From Apostichopus japonicus (lineage: Eukaryota > Echinodermata > Holothuroidea > Aspidochirotida > Stichopodidae): a stretch of DNA of 64,000 bases. The position numbers were made by a program, and so were the translations under genes. The stretch covers positions 1,281,764-1,345,763 of the forward strand of contig NC_092583.1 in NCBI RefSeq assembly GCF_037975245.1, written 5' to 3'. How positions within the stretch are numbered: position 1 is the first letter of the stretch; every line of letters starts with the position of its first letter. The notes beneath the pieces were generated by a model. That model was not told the DNA's origin and made no database searches. It was given only the letters and a program-made list of their open reading frames with translations. Positions 12,746-23,794 of this stretch are shown in pieces.

Positions 12746-13707
12746 GACGAACAGGACAGGACGAACAGGCTTCGAAAGGTCATGAAATAGGATTTGATCA
12801 AAATAATCAATGAGAATAGTTTATTATGATGATTACTAACAACTTTGAAACGTGACAAGTTTCATATACATTAGAAATCGTTCACTCCATTTTCCCATCA
12901 TTCTTCAGGACAAATTAAGAAGTTTGTTTATAATATACTTCATAATTAACCATTAAAACAGTGATGGAGAAAGTAAATGTTTCAGCTAACAGCGATATTA
13001 ATTAAATAAACGTGTCATATAAAGCTATTAAATGGCGATGCTGTAAACACATAATCATATCGATAGTGTTCTTCGAGCTATAGTACCCTTTCGGGTCAGA
13101 TCTGTTTGCTAAATTAGGCTTTCGAATCAATTATTCATCCATGACTGTTCGACATCTACGTATAGTTCTTCATTGTGTCTTAAATGATTACACGAACCCC
13201 CACCCCCTCACCCACCCCCCCCCCAAAAAGTAAGAATAAGAATAATGATCATGGCACTGATTAAAGGGCGTTCTATCCGATATGTATAAAATAATCATGT
13301 TTTGGAACACAACAATATATTGTAAAGAAAGCAAGGGAAACGAAAACCGGTAAGAGATGTAGTTGAAAAGCAGTGAAATATGGAATAACCTTGTTAGAGG
13401 TTACAAAGTATTTGTTTGGAAATGACAGACGAATATAATAGGAAGTATAAGAGCAGTAAAGAACCTTGCATCTATGTCTTCAAATCAGAATGGTCACATC
13501 AAATAAGTTTAACCTGACACACAATCAACATAATAAAAAGCGGAATCTTCTGAAAATTAAACCAACAAGTTGACGATCATTTTATAGTTACAGTAATGTA
13601 ATCAGACGCATAGGAAGTATTTCCGATGATTGCGTACACTTTTATCGGCTGGGGGTACAATGATGTGGCATTTTCAGACAGTTGTTGACCTCTGCGAGAT
13701 ATATTGA

Positions 13708-13786
<79 letters not shown>

Positions 13787-14025
13787 ATAAGGAAGAACTC
13801 TAATATTACTCTGTGGAAACCACATCTCAGAGTCTTTGTAGGTCAAGGAGGCGAACCCCAACCCCCTTAAGCTGCAACGTTTCTGAGACTTCCACTTATT
13901 CTCTTGTTGCAAGTTTAAAGCACGACAATACTTGTATAGCGTAGTCTGCATGAAATGCCTAAGTCAGTGATATTTGTTATACTTAGGCTAGTGTTAAATC
14001 TATGGGGGTTCGAGCGTTACTAAGT
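12746..14025 (+). repeat. 5-kb unit, copy 4, truncated
   Basis: 12746-13452 matches the start of the unit with more substitutions and a short deletion near 13003 compared with copies 1 to 3. 13453-14025 is segment V, as in copy 3, here expanded by an (AT)n tract. The copy ends abruptly against the N-terminal part of a gene relative at about 14026. Confidence 0.85.
13713..13782. repeat. (AT)n microsatellite
   Basis: About 35 AT dinucleotides inside segment V of unit copy 4. The matching place in copy 3 (near 11040) has only a short AT-rich stretch, so the expansion is specific to copy 4. Confidence 0.97.
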
Positions 14026-14535
14026 AACGATTCTGACAATCCAGCCATGTGAGTTAATATACATTTGGTCGCGAACACATCCAAGCGAACCATGGCGTTG
14101 TTTGACCAAGCGACATGATAACTGTTTGCTTTCAGACATAGTCCCAGATGAAGCTATTTCTTCGGGACCAAGGAACGCCTCAAGACTCCCTGCGATGCCA
14201 CTCGTAATCGCATCAGGCCATTTACTTTCACATAATTCGCCGACTACACTGTTGATAGTACAACTTATCACGTTCTTCTTGTCTTCACTTTCGTGCACAA
14301 ACAAAGACTGCACTTTATCTACAACATTTCAAATCGGAACAGTGCTATTCTTCGATGGCGATTGAACTTCAAGAAGGAGCTCATTGTAGAATTTGTCAAT
14401 CTTCAGGTGAACACTGTTAGCGATCAAGTAAAATATTTCATTCATTTCCTCTAATACATTCTCCTTGTCGCGAAGTTCATTTTGGTCAATCAAGCTCTTT
14501 GCAAGTCCACCTATTGCAGAAACAGTCGCACCCAT
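14026..14535 (-). pseudogene. N-terminal part of a gene relative, nonsense and frameshift
   Basis: Minus-strand reading from the ATG at 14535 gives MGATVSAIGGLAKSL and later KIDKFYNELLLEV, aligning with MGAAPIAGLVSSI and KLSQFYDKIVLQ of the 19763-20572 protein. Where the relative has VPIC (TGC), this copy has VPI and a TGA stop (14329-14331). The same frame then continues to align. About 55 codons later one extra base near 14110-14125 shifts the frame, and alignment resumes as SNNAMVRLDVF. It ends at 14026 against unit copy 4. It cannot make the full protein. Confidence 0.8.
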
Positions 14536-17330
14536 GGTAGCGTTTCTTCAACAATTTCTCAATAGATCTGTAAGATTGAATGAAATGCATGTTACGCGTC
14601 GTCAAAGTGAAATCTTGGGGACAAAAATGTTGGTAGCAATACCGTAAATGTGGCTTTTGCCAGGCCCGTATCGAAGGGGGAAGGAGGGGCGAAGGGGGCC
14701 CTGCGCCCTCTCCCCTTGAAAACAAAACAATATTGCCTCAAGGCCTGCATACTATACAGAAACAGTAACACGCATATTCTGAAGGGGTTTTTTTTCACGA
14801 AAACTTTTGTCGTTAAATGTGATGAAAACTGTTTGTCCATGAAAAATGCCCATCAGCCTTGCAACCCTGGCCTACATTGCTTGGCTCAGCGTGGTGGTTA
14901 TACAACAATTGTTATAATAGAGCGCTTCTTATGTTTTTGTTTTCTTTACAATAAAGTATTCAATGAATATATTACCAACAAATTATTTTTTGCCATTTGA
15001 TAATTGATTGAAAGAAAACCCTTTCTTGTTATGCAGCAGTGCTCTATAGGAGAGTACCTTTTCTACTCGCCGGTCAATGCTAACAAGTTGGAAGAGAAAC
15101 TTGGTGTTGTTGGGCTGTCGAGAAAAGACAAATACGGTCATTTGAATCTAGGCCGAATTCTTGCACATATTTTCAGAGAAGCAACGGTTCTTACATTGGA
15201 AATGTGCAGTGTTTTCTTATTTCACCAACCGTTGGATGGATTTGCAAGGAATAAAGGGTTCATGTATATGTTCTGGTGATATGAATAGAATCGTTGTTTT
15301 TCAACATGATTTTAGCATCGGACATCCCTACCCAAATTAGAAAAAGGATCACGGTCCATAACCATCGCAATTTCTTACAATAAAACTGTGGTTGTTAAAT
15401 GACACTTATTAAAATTTGCCTGTGACTGATTTGGCCTGTCTGCTTTTTCTGGATATCGAAGATTCGTATGATTTTTTTTTTATGAAAACAAAAGAAAATA
15501 TCAACGAATTCGATGTCATGGCGGGCAGTGATAAGTTCGACATCATTCATGGCAGCTCTTACAAGTTATCTTGCTGTTTCTTATTGTTTTAACTTGGGCA
15601 TATCCCAGCACTTGAAGGAAGGCCCTACACTTTTGCCATAGAATTATTTTGAATATTCAGGACAAAACTACCACTTGACAAAACTGTGGTAAAGATATTA
15701 GACAAATTGAACCGTGTGATGTCAGGAAAGTAGTTTCAGAAGTATCTGTGGGAGACACACATTACACAGGTGCAGGCTTTAACTTATTGTACCTACTGTT
15801 TAAAATATATATAGTTTTATCTCTGAGTGCATTACGCTGGTTCCATAATTCGTACGTGTTCTTGACGAGTTTCTTCATTCACACCGTGAAGAATGTTTGA
15901 TTGATATGTGTAGAAGGCGGAGCTGAATGTGCCTTAACCTTATTTGTAGCCGACCCCTGTTTAGTGTTTAGGGGTCCTTCCCGGAATAAAAAAATAGACG
16001 TCAAATGGTGCTTTCTGAGGAATATTTTGGATTAACACAATTAGTTTCATAGAAGTAGCGCTAAACGCAAGGTTTTGCTTATAATTGTGTGGGGAAGGGT
16101 GCACCCGTAGCGGTGGTCTTATTCGTGCCAGGCAGAACGCAAGAAAACCCTTACTGAACCTTTCCCCCCGACTGACGATCGCAGATGGGGATTGGGGGGG
16201 GGGGAGGGGCGGCCAAGCCACTGTGCTTGGTTTATATTGTGTCGTGACGATATAAGCCTAGAGCTTCCATCTATGACATCATCGGGGTGTTTAGGGGCAA
16301 AGAGATACACAATAGAGAAAGAGATTAAAAGCCTTCAATGGATTTTGAATTATCGGCAATTGACATTTTTTTTTATAGAAAAAAAAACATTTTCTGTCCC
16401 TAATCTACATGATAACGTAAGCTATTATTAAAACATCAAATAACTGAAACGGACTTAATTGACGTGTTGACAGTTCTACATTTAGGAGATCAATTTGTAA
16501 CTGTTCTTTGATTGTGCCAATAAAAGACAGGAACACTGTATTTAATTACAGTAGCACAATTGACAGACTGAGCGAGCTTGACCTGTTGAAATGACACTGT
16601 TTGGAGAGAAGCTGAACTACTTTCTTACGGTGTTTGAGCCTCTGCGTTGATATTCATGTCAAAAACAAGAAAAGGTTATTTGTTGAGTTAGTGCAAACTG
16701 ACTAAGTGCTACGACAAATGGACTTACCAACTCTTGAAGATATCTTATTTGTTGCTTAATCGTGATCATTTAACAATAACATGATATGTCCCTCCATGAA
16801 ATATTTACGCAAATGTATAGTACATATAGCCTTATACGAAACCATTCAACCCAAGTTAAATATATCAATGAACTAGTCTGATTAAAATTTTAATTGGAGA
16901 TACTGCCAAAACATCCTATAATCGTTATTCGTACTCCTATAGCGGTTACATCGCGATAGGAAGTAAGTCAAGTTAATTCAATGGTGGTCTATTTGATAGA
17001 GGTAACCGTCACGAACAACTTACCGAAATATCTAAGAAAAATCTCATTCCATTTGGGAGATATCACAAATTAAATGTTTCTTCACACTCGGAACTAAAGA
17101 CTTGATCAAGTATAAATGTGACGTCATTGAGCCACATTTGCTTCAATTTTTTTTAAAATTTTTTTTTACTATATACAATGGTTATTTTCTGTAATGGAGA
17201 TGGGGTTTGCAAAATTCTGGATCACAAATATTCATGCTCTTCATATCACCTAATTATGTCATTGTTTTTAATAATGTAAACACTACTTATATTCTACTTT
17301 GGAAATATGAAGAGAAATACAAAGATCATT
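14536..17330. other. no recognised gene
   Basis: Contains a short G/C-rich transposon-like scrap near 14655-14720 (GCCAGGCCCGTATCG followed by G and C tracts) and a poly-G tract near 16193-16205. The ORF at 15004-15279 (91 codons, plus) has no family I recognise and no supporting splice or homology evidence. The rest is AT-rich unique sequence. Confidence 0.5.
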
Positions 17331-18313
17331 TATTACGTTTCAGATCCTAGTGACACTATGACGTCACAGATTTACAAAATGACAGCTCCCAGGCCAACTT
17401 TGAAACTGCCAGGATATCTCCCAAACGTAGCAAGATTTTTTCTCAGCTAATAAAGGGGCAGTTATTTTTCAAATTTGTTTTTATCATTTAAGCCAAAGAC
17501 GATGGTTAGGTTTGTGTATCCTTTATGGTACATGGGTTCCTTCTGAACCAAGTTCTGTTAATTATTACTGTTAATTATTACTGGGTTCTCTGCAGGGACG
17601 TAGCCAGGGGGAGCAGGGGGAGCGACCGCTCCCCCCCCCCCTTTCAGTGTCGATTTTTTTTTTTTTAAACTGTCGTTTTTTTAGCATGGTACTTTGTCAG
17701 TGCTCTTTTGATCTTGAATACTCGTCAGCTCCGTTAACTCGATTGTAATCGTAGTAACATTCACGCCTACTGATTCAACTACTTACTTAGTTTGGCAGAT
17801 GCAATTAGCTAAATTTAGCTTATAGCCAATTACAAGCCTACAGTTGGCCACTGCGTAATAAAATACATATTGCCTACCTAACCGCACTCTATGGAATGTC
17901 ACGAACTGTATGCACAACAACGTCGACAATGTTCGTTCAATGAGTCGTTCTAAGTTGTTGCACGAACAGCATGTTATGAAGCTAAGCTAGCAATCGTACG
18001 TGATACGCACTTCCTATAAATAATTATTACACAGCTAATACACTGCGATAACGATATTTGTTTTTAGGCCACTGCATATCTGGCTGTATTACAAAATATG
18101 AAAGTTTATATTGTCCATCAGTTAAGTTCGTCAAATGTATTAAAGTCCAGACATTGGACAATGAACAAGAATCATCCTACTGGAAAACTTGTAAAAGAGC
18201 ACTATGTTTGTCTTTCTGATATATTATGTAAAAGAACATGTAAAAGAATTTAAACAGGAAACAAAATCTGCTGATACTGATATCATATGATCAGGGCAGT
18301 ATGTAGCACGATA

Positions 18314-18569
18314 GTTTCATTCAACCCGCCGAAAAAGACTATAGGATCCGATCTTGTCAGTTTTTTAACATGTAGTTAAGAACCCGTTTACGCAGATAAT
18401 ATTTCAGTTGAGAAAACACTTGAGAAATTGCATCAGATGGCAATCGTCGGATAGCTCTCGCCTTCTCTTAGTAGGCTAACTTAAACATTTACTAGCTACA
18501 GTTGCATCAAAGACATTTCTGGACTATCTTTGTATCTACAAGTATCAGAAGTTGAAAAGTAAGACTACT
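18314..18569 (+). repeat. direct repeat, outer copy
   Basis: Shares long stretches with 18946-19285, for example the GATCTTGTCAGTTTTTTAAC region and ATCAGAAGTTGAAAAGTAAG. This copy is in the outer hAT element, just left of the nested one. Confidence 0.85.
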
Positions 18570-18584
18570 CTGTACATGTACCTT

Positions 18585-19460
18585 CAAGGGCGGCGGAACC
18601 GGGTGGCACAGGGGGCAAGTGCCCCCCACTTTTCCTCAAGTAAAAAATGTGCCCTTTTTCTACATAAAACTTGTACTCTTGATCACCTTATTAGGTCAGC
18701 GATATTTCAGTAAGAGATCTAATCCTAATTTAGAACTAAGAATGTAGCACTGTAGGCCCGGGCCTACACTTTTTTTTGGCCAAGGTATCTTTTTTATTAA
18801 AACACCCATAATTCAAATCCATAAGCTTGCTGGACGAGTTTAAGAGTCTAGACAGGAAAAACTATTGAAATGAACGTAGCAAGATTATGGCTAAATTAGG
18901 TGACCTATTCTTCTGTCACCTAGGCTGCCATTCATATCGCGTGCCGTTTCATTCAATACTCTACCCGCCGAAAAAGACTAGGATACGATCTTGTCAGTTT
19001 TTTAACATCTAGTTAAGAACCCGTTTACGCGAAAAAATTTCAGTTGAGAACATTCCACAGTCAAATAAGCCTATCGTTGATTAACAGACTTTGTATGTAT
19101 AGAGCTGCAGCACTTTGTTGCCTGTTGTTGTCACGATCGGCGTTCCAAGTTCCAAAACAGCCTTTTCGATAAACATTTACTAGCTACAGTTGTATCAAAG
19201 ACAAATACTGGCTATGGTTGTATCAAAGACATTTCTGGCCTATCTTTGTATCTAAAAGTATCAGAAGTTGAAAAGTAAGACTACTAAGACGGGGGGGGGG
19301 GGGGCGTTGATGGAGTGATGTGTATACGCAAATAAGATAATACAATAAGATTTATTAAGGGTACTAAATATCAGGCTGCATCAGTCCAATCGAATTTCTG
19401 CAAAGTGCCCTTTGACGTCGGTGCCCCCCCCCCAGATTAAAAGTGCTTCCGCCGCCCTTG
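18585..19460. mobile_element. nested hAT-type element
   Basis: Ends CAAGGGCGGCGGAA (18585 on) and TTCCGCCGCCCTTG (to 19460) are perfect inverted repeats. The 8-bp target duplication TGTACCTT occurs at 18577-18584 and 19461-19468. It lies wholly inside the 17593-19773 element, so it arrived later. No transposase frame is visible. Its interior (18946-19285) resembles the host element sequence just outside it (18314-18569). Confidence 0.88.
18946..19285 (+). repeat. direct repeat, inner copy
   Basis: Second copy of the 18314-18569 sequence, lying inside the nested hAT element. It has extra sequence in its middle, including an additional copy of the TGTATCAAAGACA motif. Confidence 0.85.
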
Positions 19461-19762
19461 TGTACCTTGCTAATTTTAATACATTACGTATTTTTGAATT
19501 ACGTACTATTTTAACTCGTTTGTTTTTTGGGTTTAAAAGTGATATTGAATGAGGTGTCTCAAGTTAGTAAGAGGCCAGGGAACCAGAATGAACACTAGGG
19601 AAGGGCCGTTTCCGGCCATCTGGGGGGTTTGTAAAACCAAAAATTTTCTTGTACGCTCCGCGCCAACCGATGGTGGCGCTCCGCTCAGATAGTCGTGCCT
19701 ACAACTTTGAAAATCCATATCAATCGCAAAAAGTGCTCCCCCCCCCCCTTTCAAATTCCTGG

Positions 19763-20572
19763 CTACGTCGCTGGTTCTCTGGACATGTTTGAGGTGGCTA
19801 GCGCCAATAGATTACTTCCGGGTTTGGCCTCTTTCGCTTCCTCAAAGAGGGCTCCCGTAGCCTTTAGAAGTTTTTCCGTCTCCTTGATGCTCTCGAGTAT
19901 GCTTTCCCCGGCATTACCGTCTGCTTCTTTCACTTTCTCGTAGAACCTTGAAAACTCCCAAAGAAAGACTTGCCAGTGGATTTTCCTCATATCGACGATA
20001 GATGCGACCATCATGTACCCGCCAAATATCTGTCTCGAATTATCCCATCCAGCCATGTGATATAATGAACACTTAGTGGTGAAGACATCCAAGCGAAGCA
20101 TGGCGTTGTTTGACCAAATGACGTGGTAAACTTTGGTTTCAGATAATTCACCGGATGTATTAACTTCAGAGGATCCGAAGAAAGTCTGAAGACTTCCTTG
20201 GATAAGATCTGAGACGGTGTCCTTCCATTGACTGTGTAGAACGTTGTTGACTGTTTTCTGAATGGTTGTTAGTAAGTTGTTAGTGATATGTTCAGTATTA
20301 CATACATACTTGGATTGTTCTCGACGTACAACACTGCAGATCGGAACGTTTGCAGTAGGCGCATCCTTCCCGGTACTCTGCAGTACAATTTTGTCGTAAA
20401 ATTGGCTCAGTTTCAGGTCAATTAGTTCAGAAAGTTGGTTTATTCTCTCTTGCGTTTGTTGCATTGCCGCGTCGTCGTGTTCGAGATTGTTCTCGGAGAG
20501 GATACTGCTTACAAGTCCTGCAATTGGAGCCGCTCCCATGATTGCATCAACTATATCTGTGTATTCTGTCAA
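19763..20572 (-). CDS. unrecognised 269-residue protein, intact family member
   Basis: Longest uninterrupted frame of a three-member local family; I do not recognise it. It has no signal peptide. An N-terminal Ala/Gly-rich segment (GAAPIAGLVSSI, about residues 13-24) is followed by predicted helical, charged sequence (RINQLSELIDLKLSQFYDKI). The middle has a VPICSVV motif and a Trp/Met-rich stretch, and the C-terminus has ESIKETEKLLKATGAL. The first codon read here is a non-ATG TTG. The sequence TTTGACAG just before EYTD looks like a splice acceptor, so an upstream exon may supply the true start, or translation may begin at the ATG of MGAAPIAG. The last codons come from the hAT insertion: the stop (TAG, 19763-19765) lies in the transposon's terminal repeat. 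The partner copy at 22559-23322 is frameshifted, and a third copy is broken. Whether this one is expressed cannot be seen. Confidence 0.6.
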   Translation of the reverse strand: MTEYTDIVDAIMGAAPIAGLVSSILSENNLEHDDAAMQQTQERINQLSELIDLKLSQFYDKIVLQSTGKDAPTANVPICSVVRREQSKYVCNTEHITNNLLTTIQKTVNNVLHSQWKDTVSDLIQGSLQTFFGSSEVNTSGELSETKVYHVIWSNNAMLRLDVFTTKCSLYHMAGWDNSRQIFGGYMMVASIVDMRKIHWQVFLWEFSRFYEKVKEADGNAGESILESIKETEKLLKATGALFEEAKEAKPGSNLLALATSNMSREPAT

Positions 20573-21049
20573 ACCAAATGGATATCAGAGTATGACAAGC
20601 ATTGTTCATTTTTATCACAGTAACACATAACTGCAAGGGGGTATATTCGAAAGAAAAATGCATTTCCATGAACCAGCGTATAAGAACACATTCCTTCGCA
20701 TATTTTGTCCCTCTCAAACCAAAGACTATTTCCTATGGATATTTATCAAAGAAGATGTGGATAATTTGTCGAGCATACCAAATGTGAATTATGCAAAATA
20801 CCATCTCTTGCATATTCATAACTCGTTGGCTTTGCTAATATCATTCTAAACTGTCCTCCAATATCATGCTTCAAAGCACTCATAATGACAGTATGAACAG
20901 TTCCCAACTTTTATTTGATATAGAAACATGATATTCATACTGCTCATACTGACAATACATGCGCTCTGAAAGCGGGACATTATAGAACAAACTTTGTCCC
21001 AACCGGGGGTGCTTTATATACCAGCCTGAATTTTGCCAGATGGACAATT

Positions 21050-21990
21050 TTTTTTAGTATTTGTCAACGTTCTCTGTATTAGGCTTAACTTCCATGAAAA
21101 TGCAACTCTTTGGTAGAATATTATCTTCCTTTGTGCATTTATACTGTAAATCATTGATTTAGTTTTGGTGATACTCTCACTCACCCCCTCACTCACCCCC
21201 TTTTGCAAAGACATCGGTGATTGGTTGATACTTTATGCAAATTTCGGTTGGTATAGCATATTGCCACTATAAAGAAACTCATTGAGAGTTGCATCGTATA
21301 TTCGCTGCAGATACCCGGGATCCGTGAACACCAGACTTTACTCGACTCACCGAGACAGACGTGATCATCAACCAATCAACGAAAAATCAAGGTTTGTGTA
21401 AACTAAAAGTGTATTATGAAACATATATATATTAGGGATCTCACTGTTTGAAGTTCAATTTATACGACTGATAATTACGTATAAGTGTCTGAACCACCTT
21501 ACTACATCATACATGTAAGAAATGTTTATTCGCGGTTAGTTCTTGTTTATAATAGAGTACATACTGAGGCTTTTAGATATATTTTGACAGTTTGACTGAC
21601 ACATGGAAAGACAGACATACAGACAACCAGGTAGATAGAAGAATCGGACGGATTGATAGACCGAAATGCAGACAGATAGATTAGACGGACAAACAGGCAA
21701 GCAGACAGACAGTTAGAATTGATCTGAAAACGTCTAGTCGACTTCTCAGTCAAGGTCCAGCCACTATAGTAAATATTACGTCACATTTTAGTCAATTTGG
21801 ATAAAAGTTTGTGATATCCTTCCAGAGTGTTTAATTCTCCCACTTGACTCCTATGGAAACTTTTAACTATACTAAGCGGAGTCGACGTCAAGAAATGTTC
21901 ACGAATTTTGTACACACCCACCCCTCGTCCACCTTCTCAAAATGAACTCTCTTCGTAAACCCTCCGATCAAAACCTAGTTGCAATCGAAA
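21050..21990 (-). repeat. inverted fragment of the 5-kb unit in the palindrome spacer
   Basis: The spacer between the inverted-repeat arms (21016-22112) is mostly the reverse complement of unit positions about 1150-1985, including the tetranucleotide tract and the GTGAGTGAGGGGGTGAGTGA region. It is clearly more diverged than units 1 and 2 are from each other, with several indels. Confidence 0.85.
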
Positions 21991-22112
21991 CAGTGACACT
22001 TAAGGTCTACTGACCAAACGACCACATAAAAACGATTTCATACAGATATACCAAAATTATGCAAAACACAACATGTGCAGCAAATGTCATTTTGCACCGG
22101 TAATTAAGCCAC

Positions 22113-23601
22113 AAAGCACCCCCGGTTGGGACAAAGTTTGTTCTACAATGTCCCGCTTTCAGAGCGCATGTATTGTCAGTATGAGCAGTATGAATATCAT
22201 GTTTCTATATCAAATAAAATTTGGGAACTGTTCATACTGTCATTATGAGTGCTTTGAAGCATGATATTGGAGGACAGTTTAGAATGATATTAGCAAAGCC
22301 AACGAGTTATGAATATGCAAGAGATGGTATTTTGCATAATTCACATTTGGTATGCTCGACAACTTATCCACATCTTCTTTGATAAATATCCATAGGAAAT
22401 GGTCTTTGGTTTGAGAGGGACAAAACATGAGAAGGAGTGCGTTCTTATACGCTGGTTCATGGAATTGCATTTTTCTTTCGAATATACCCCCTTGCAGTTA
22501 TGTGTTACTGTGATAAAAATGAACAATGCTTGTCATACTCTGATATCCATTTGGTTTGACAGAATACACAGATATAGTTGATGCAATCATGGGAGCGGCT
22601 CCAATTGCAGGACTTGTAAGCAGTATCCTCTCCGAGAACAAACTCGAACACGACGACGCGGCATTGCAACAAACGCGAGAGAGAATAAACCAACTTTCTG
22701 AACTAATTGACTTGAAACTGAGCCAATTTTACGACAAAATCGTACTGCAGAGTAACGGGAAGGATGCGGCTACTGCAAACGTTCCCATCTGCAGTGTTGT
22801 ACGTCGAGAACAATCCATGTATGTAGTACTAAAAATATCACTAACAACTTACTAATAACCATTCAGAAAACAGTCAACGACGTTGTACGCAGTCAATGGA
22901 AGGACACCGTCTCAGATCTTATCCAAGGAAGTCTTCAGACTTTCGTCGGCTCCTCTGAAGTTAATACATCCGGTGAATTATCTGAAACCAAAGTTTACCA
23001 CGTCACATGGTCAAACAACGCCATGCTTCGCTTGGATGTCTTCACCACTAAGTGTTCATTATATCACATGGCTGGATGGGATAATTCGAGACAGATATTT
23101 GGCGGGTACATGATGGTCGCATCTATCGTCGATATGAGGAAAATCCACTGGCAAGTCTTTCTTTGGGAGTTTTCAAGGTTCTACGAGAAAGTGAAAGAAG
23201 CAGACGGTAATGCCGGGGAAAGCATACTCGAGAGCATCAAGGAGACGGAAAAACTTCTAAAGGCTACGGGAGCCCTCTTTGAGGAAGCGAAAGAGGTCAA
23301 ACCCGGAAGTAATTGGCGCTAGCCACCTCAAACATGTTCAGAGAACCCAGTAATAATTAACAGTAATAATTAACAGAACTTGGTTCAGAAGGAATCCATG
23401 TACCATAAAGGGTACACAAACCTAACCATCGTCTTTGCTTTAAATGACAAAGACAAATTTGAAAAATAACTGCCCCTTTATTAGCTGAGAAAAAATCTTG
23501 TTACGTTTGAGAGATATCTTGGCAGTTTCAAAGTTGTGCCTGGGAGCTGTCATTTTGTAAATCTGTGACGTCATAGTGTCACTAGGATCTGAAACCTAAT
23601 A
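22113..23601 (-). repeat. large inverted repeat, right arm
   Basis: Mirror of 17331-21015. It carries the frameshifted gene copy. It keeps the uninterrupted sequence GGGTTCTCTGAACATG (on its minus strand) at the point where the left arm has the hAT insertion. Confidence 0.92.
22559..23322 (+). pseudogene. frameshifted partner of the 19763-20572 gene
   Basis: Right-arm copy of the same gene in opposite orientation. 22559-22855 matches the N-terminal ~95 residues, then a 4-base deletion relative to the left copy (near 22820-22825, after SMYV) shifts the frame to a stop at 22853. Matching frame resumes from about 22862 and runs to a TAG at 23320, ending KPGSNW-Arg. A second small indel near the 3' end gives it a shorter tail than the left copy. 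No ATG precedes EYTD; the sequence reads TTTGACAG, as in the left arm. Confidence 0.8.
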
Positions 23602-23794
23602 CCTGAACACTTGTATCTTGTGCACGTCAACGCTAAAGCCGTATAATCGTTCTTTCCGTTCCGTGAAACTTTGACTGGTTTGGTAAAGAACAACTCTGTA
23701 CATTTCCCAGGAAGCTGCAAACTACCAATCTTTTGAATACATTTCACAACATGTTACGACTGATCATCGAGAGTACCTATAACGTATCTTATAT

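Larger units (their letters stand above)
17593..19773. mobile_element. hAT-type DNA transposon, non-autonomous
   Basis: Terminal inverted repeats CAGGGACGTAGCCAGG (17593-17608) and CCTGGCTACGTCGCTG (19758-19773), matching at 15 of 16 positions. They are flanked by a perfect 8-bp target duplication GTTCTCTG (17585-17592 and 19774-19781), the size typical of hAT elements. The right arm of the inverted repeat preserves the empty site with one GTTCTCTG. No transposase frame is present in its 2181 bp, so it would need an enzyme in trans. It contains a second, nested element at 18585-19460. Confidence 0.9.
17331..21015 (+). repeat. large inverted repeat, left arm
   Basis: Reverse complement of 22113-23601. 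Removing the hAT insertion (17593-19773) and one 8-bp target duplication leaves about 1.50 kb, matching a right arm of about 1.49 kb. The arm holds the intact gene at 19763-20572 and its 3' flank. The arms are very similar by eye but not identical: small indels of 2 to 4 bases separate them. Confidence 0.92.

Noticed and set aside
14650-14725. Complete MITE
   Set aside because: One transposon-like end with G/C tracts is visible, but I found no matching opposite end or target duplication.
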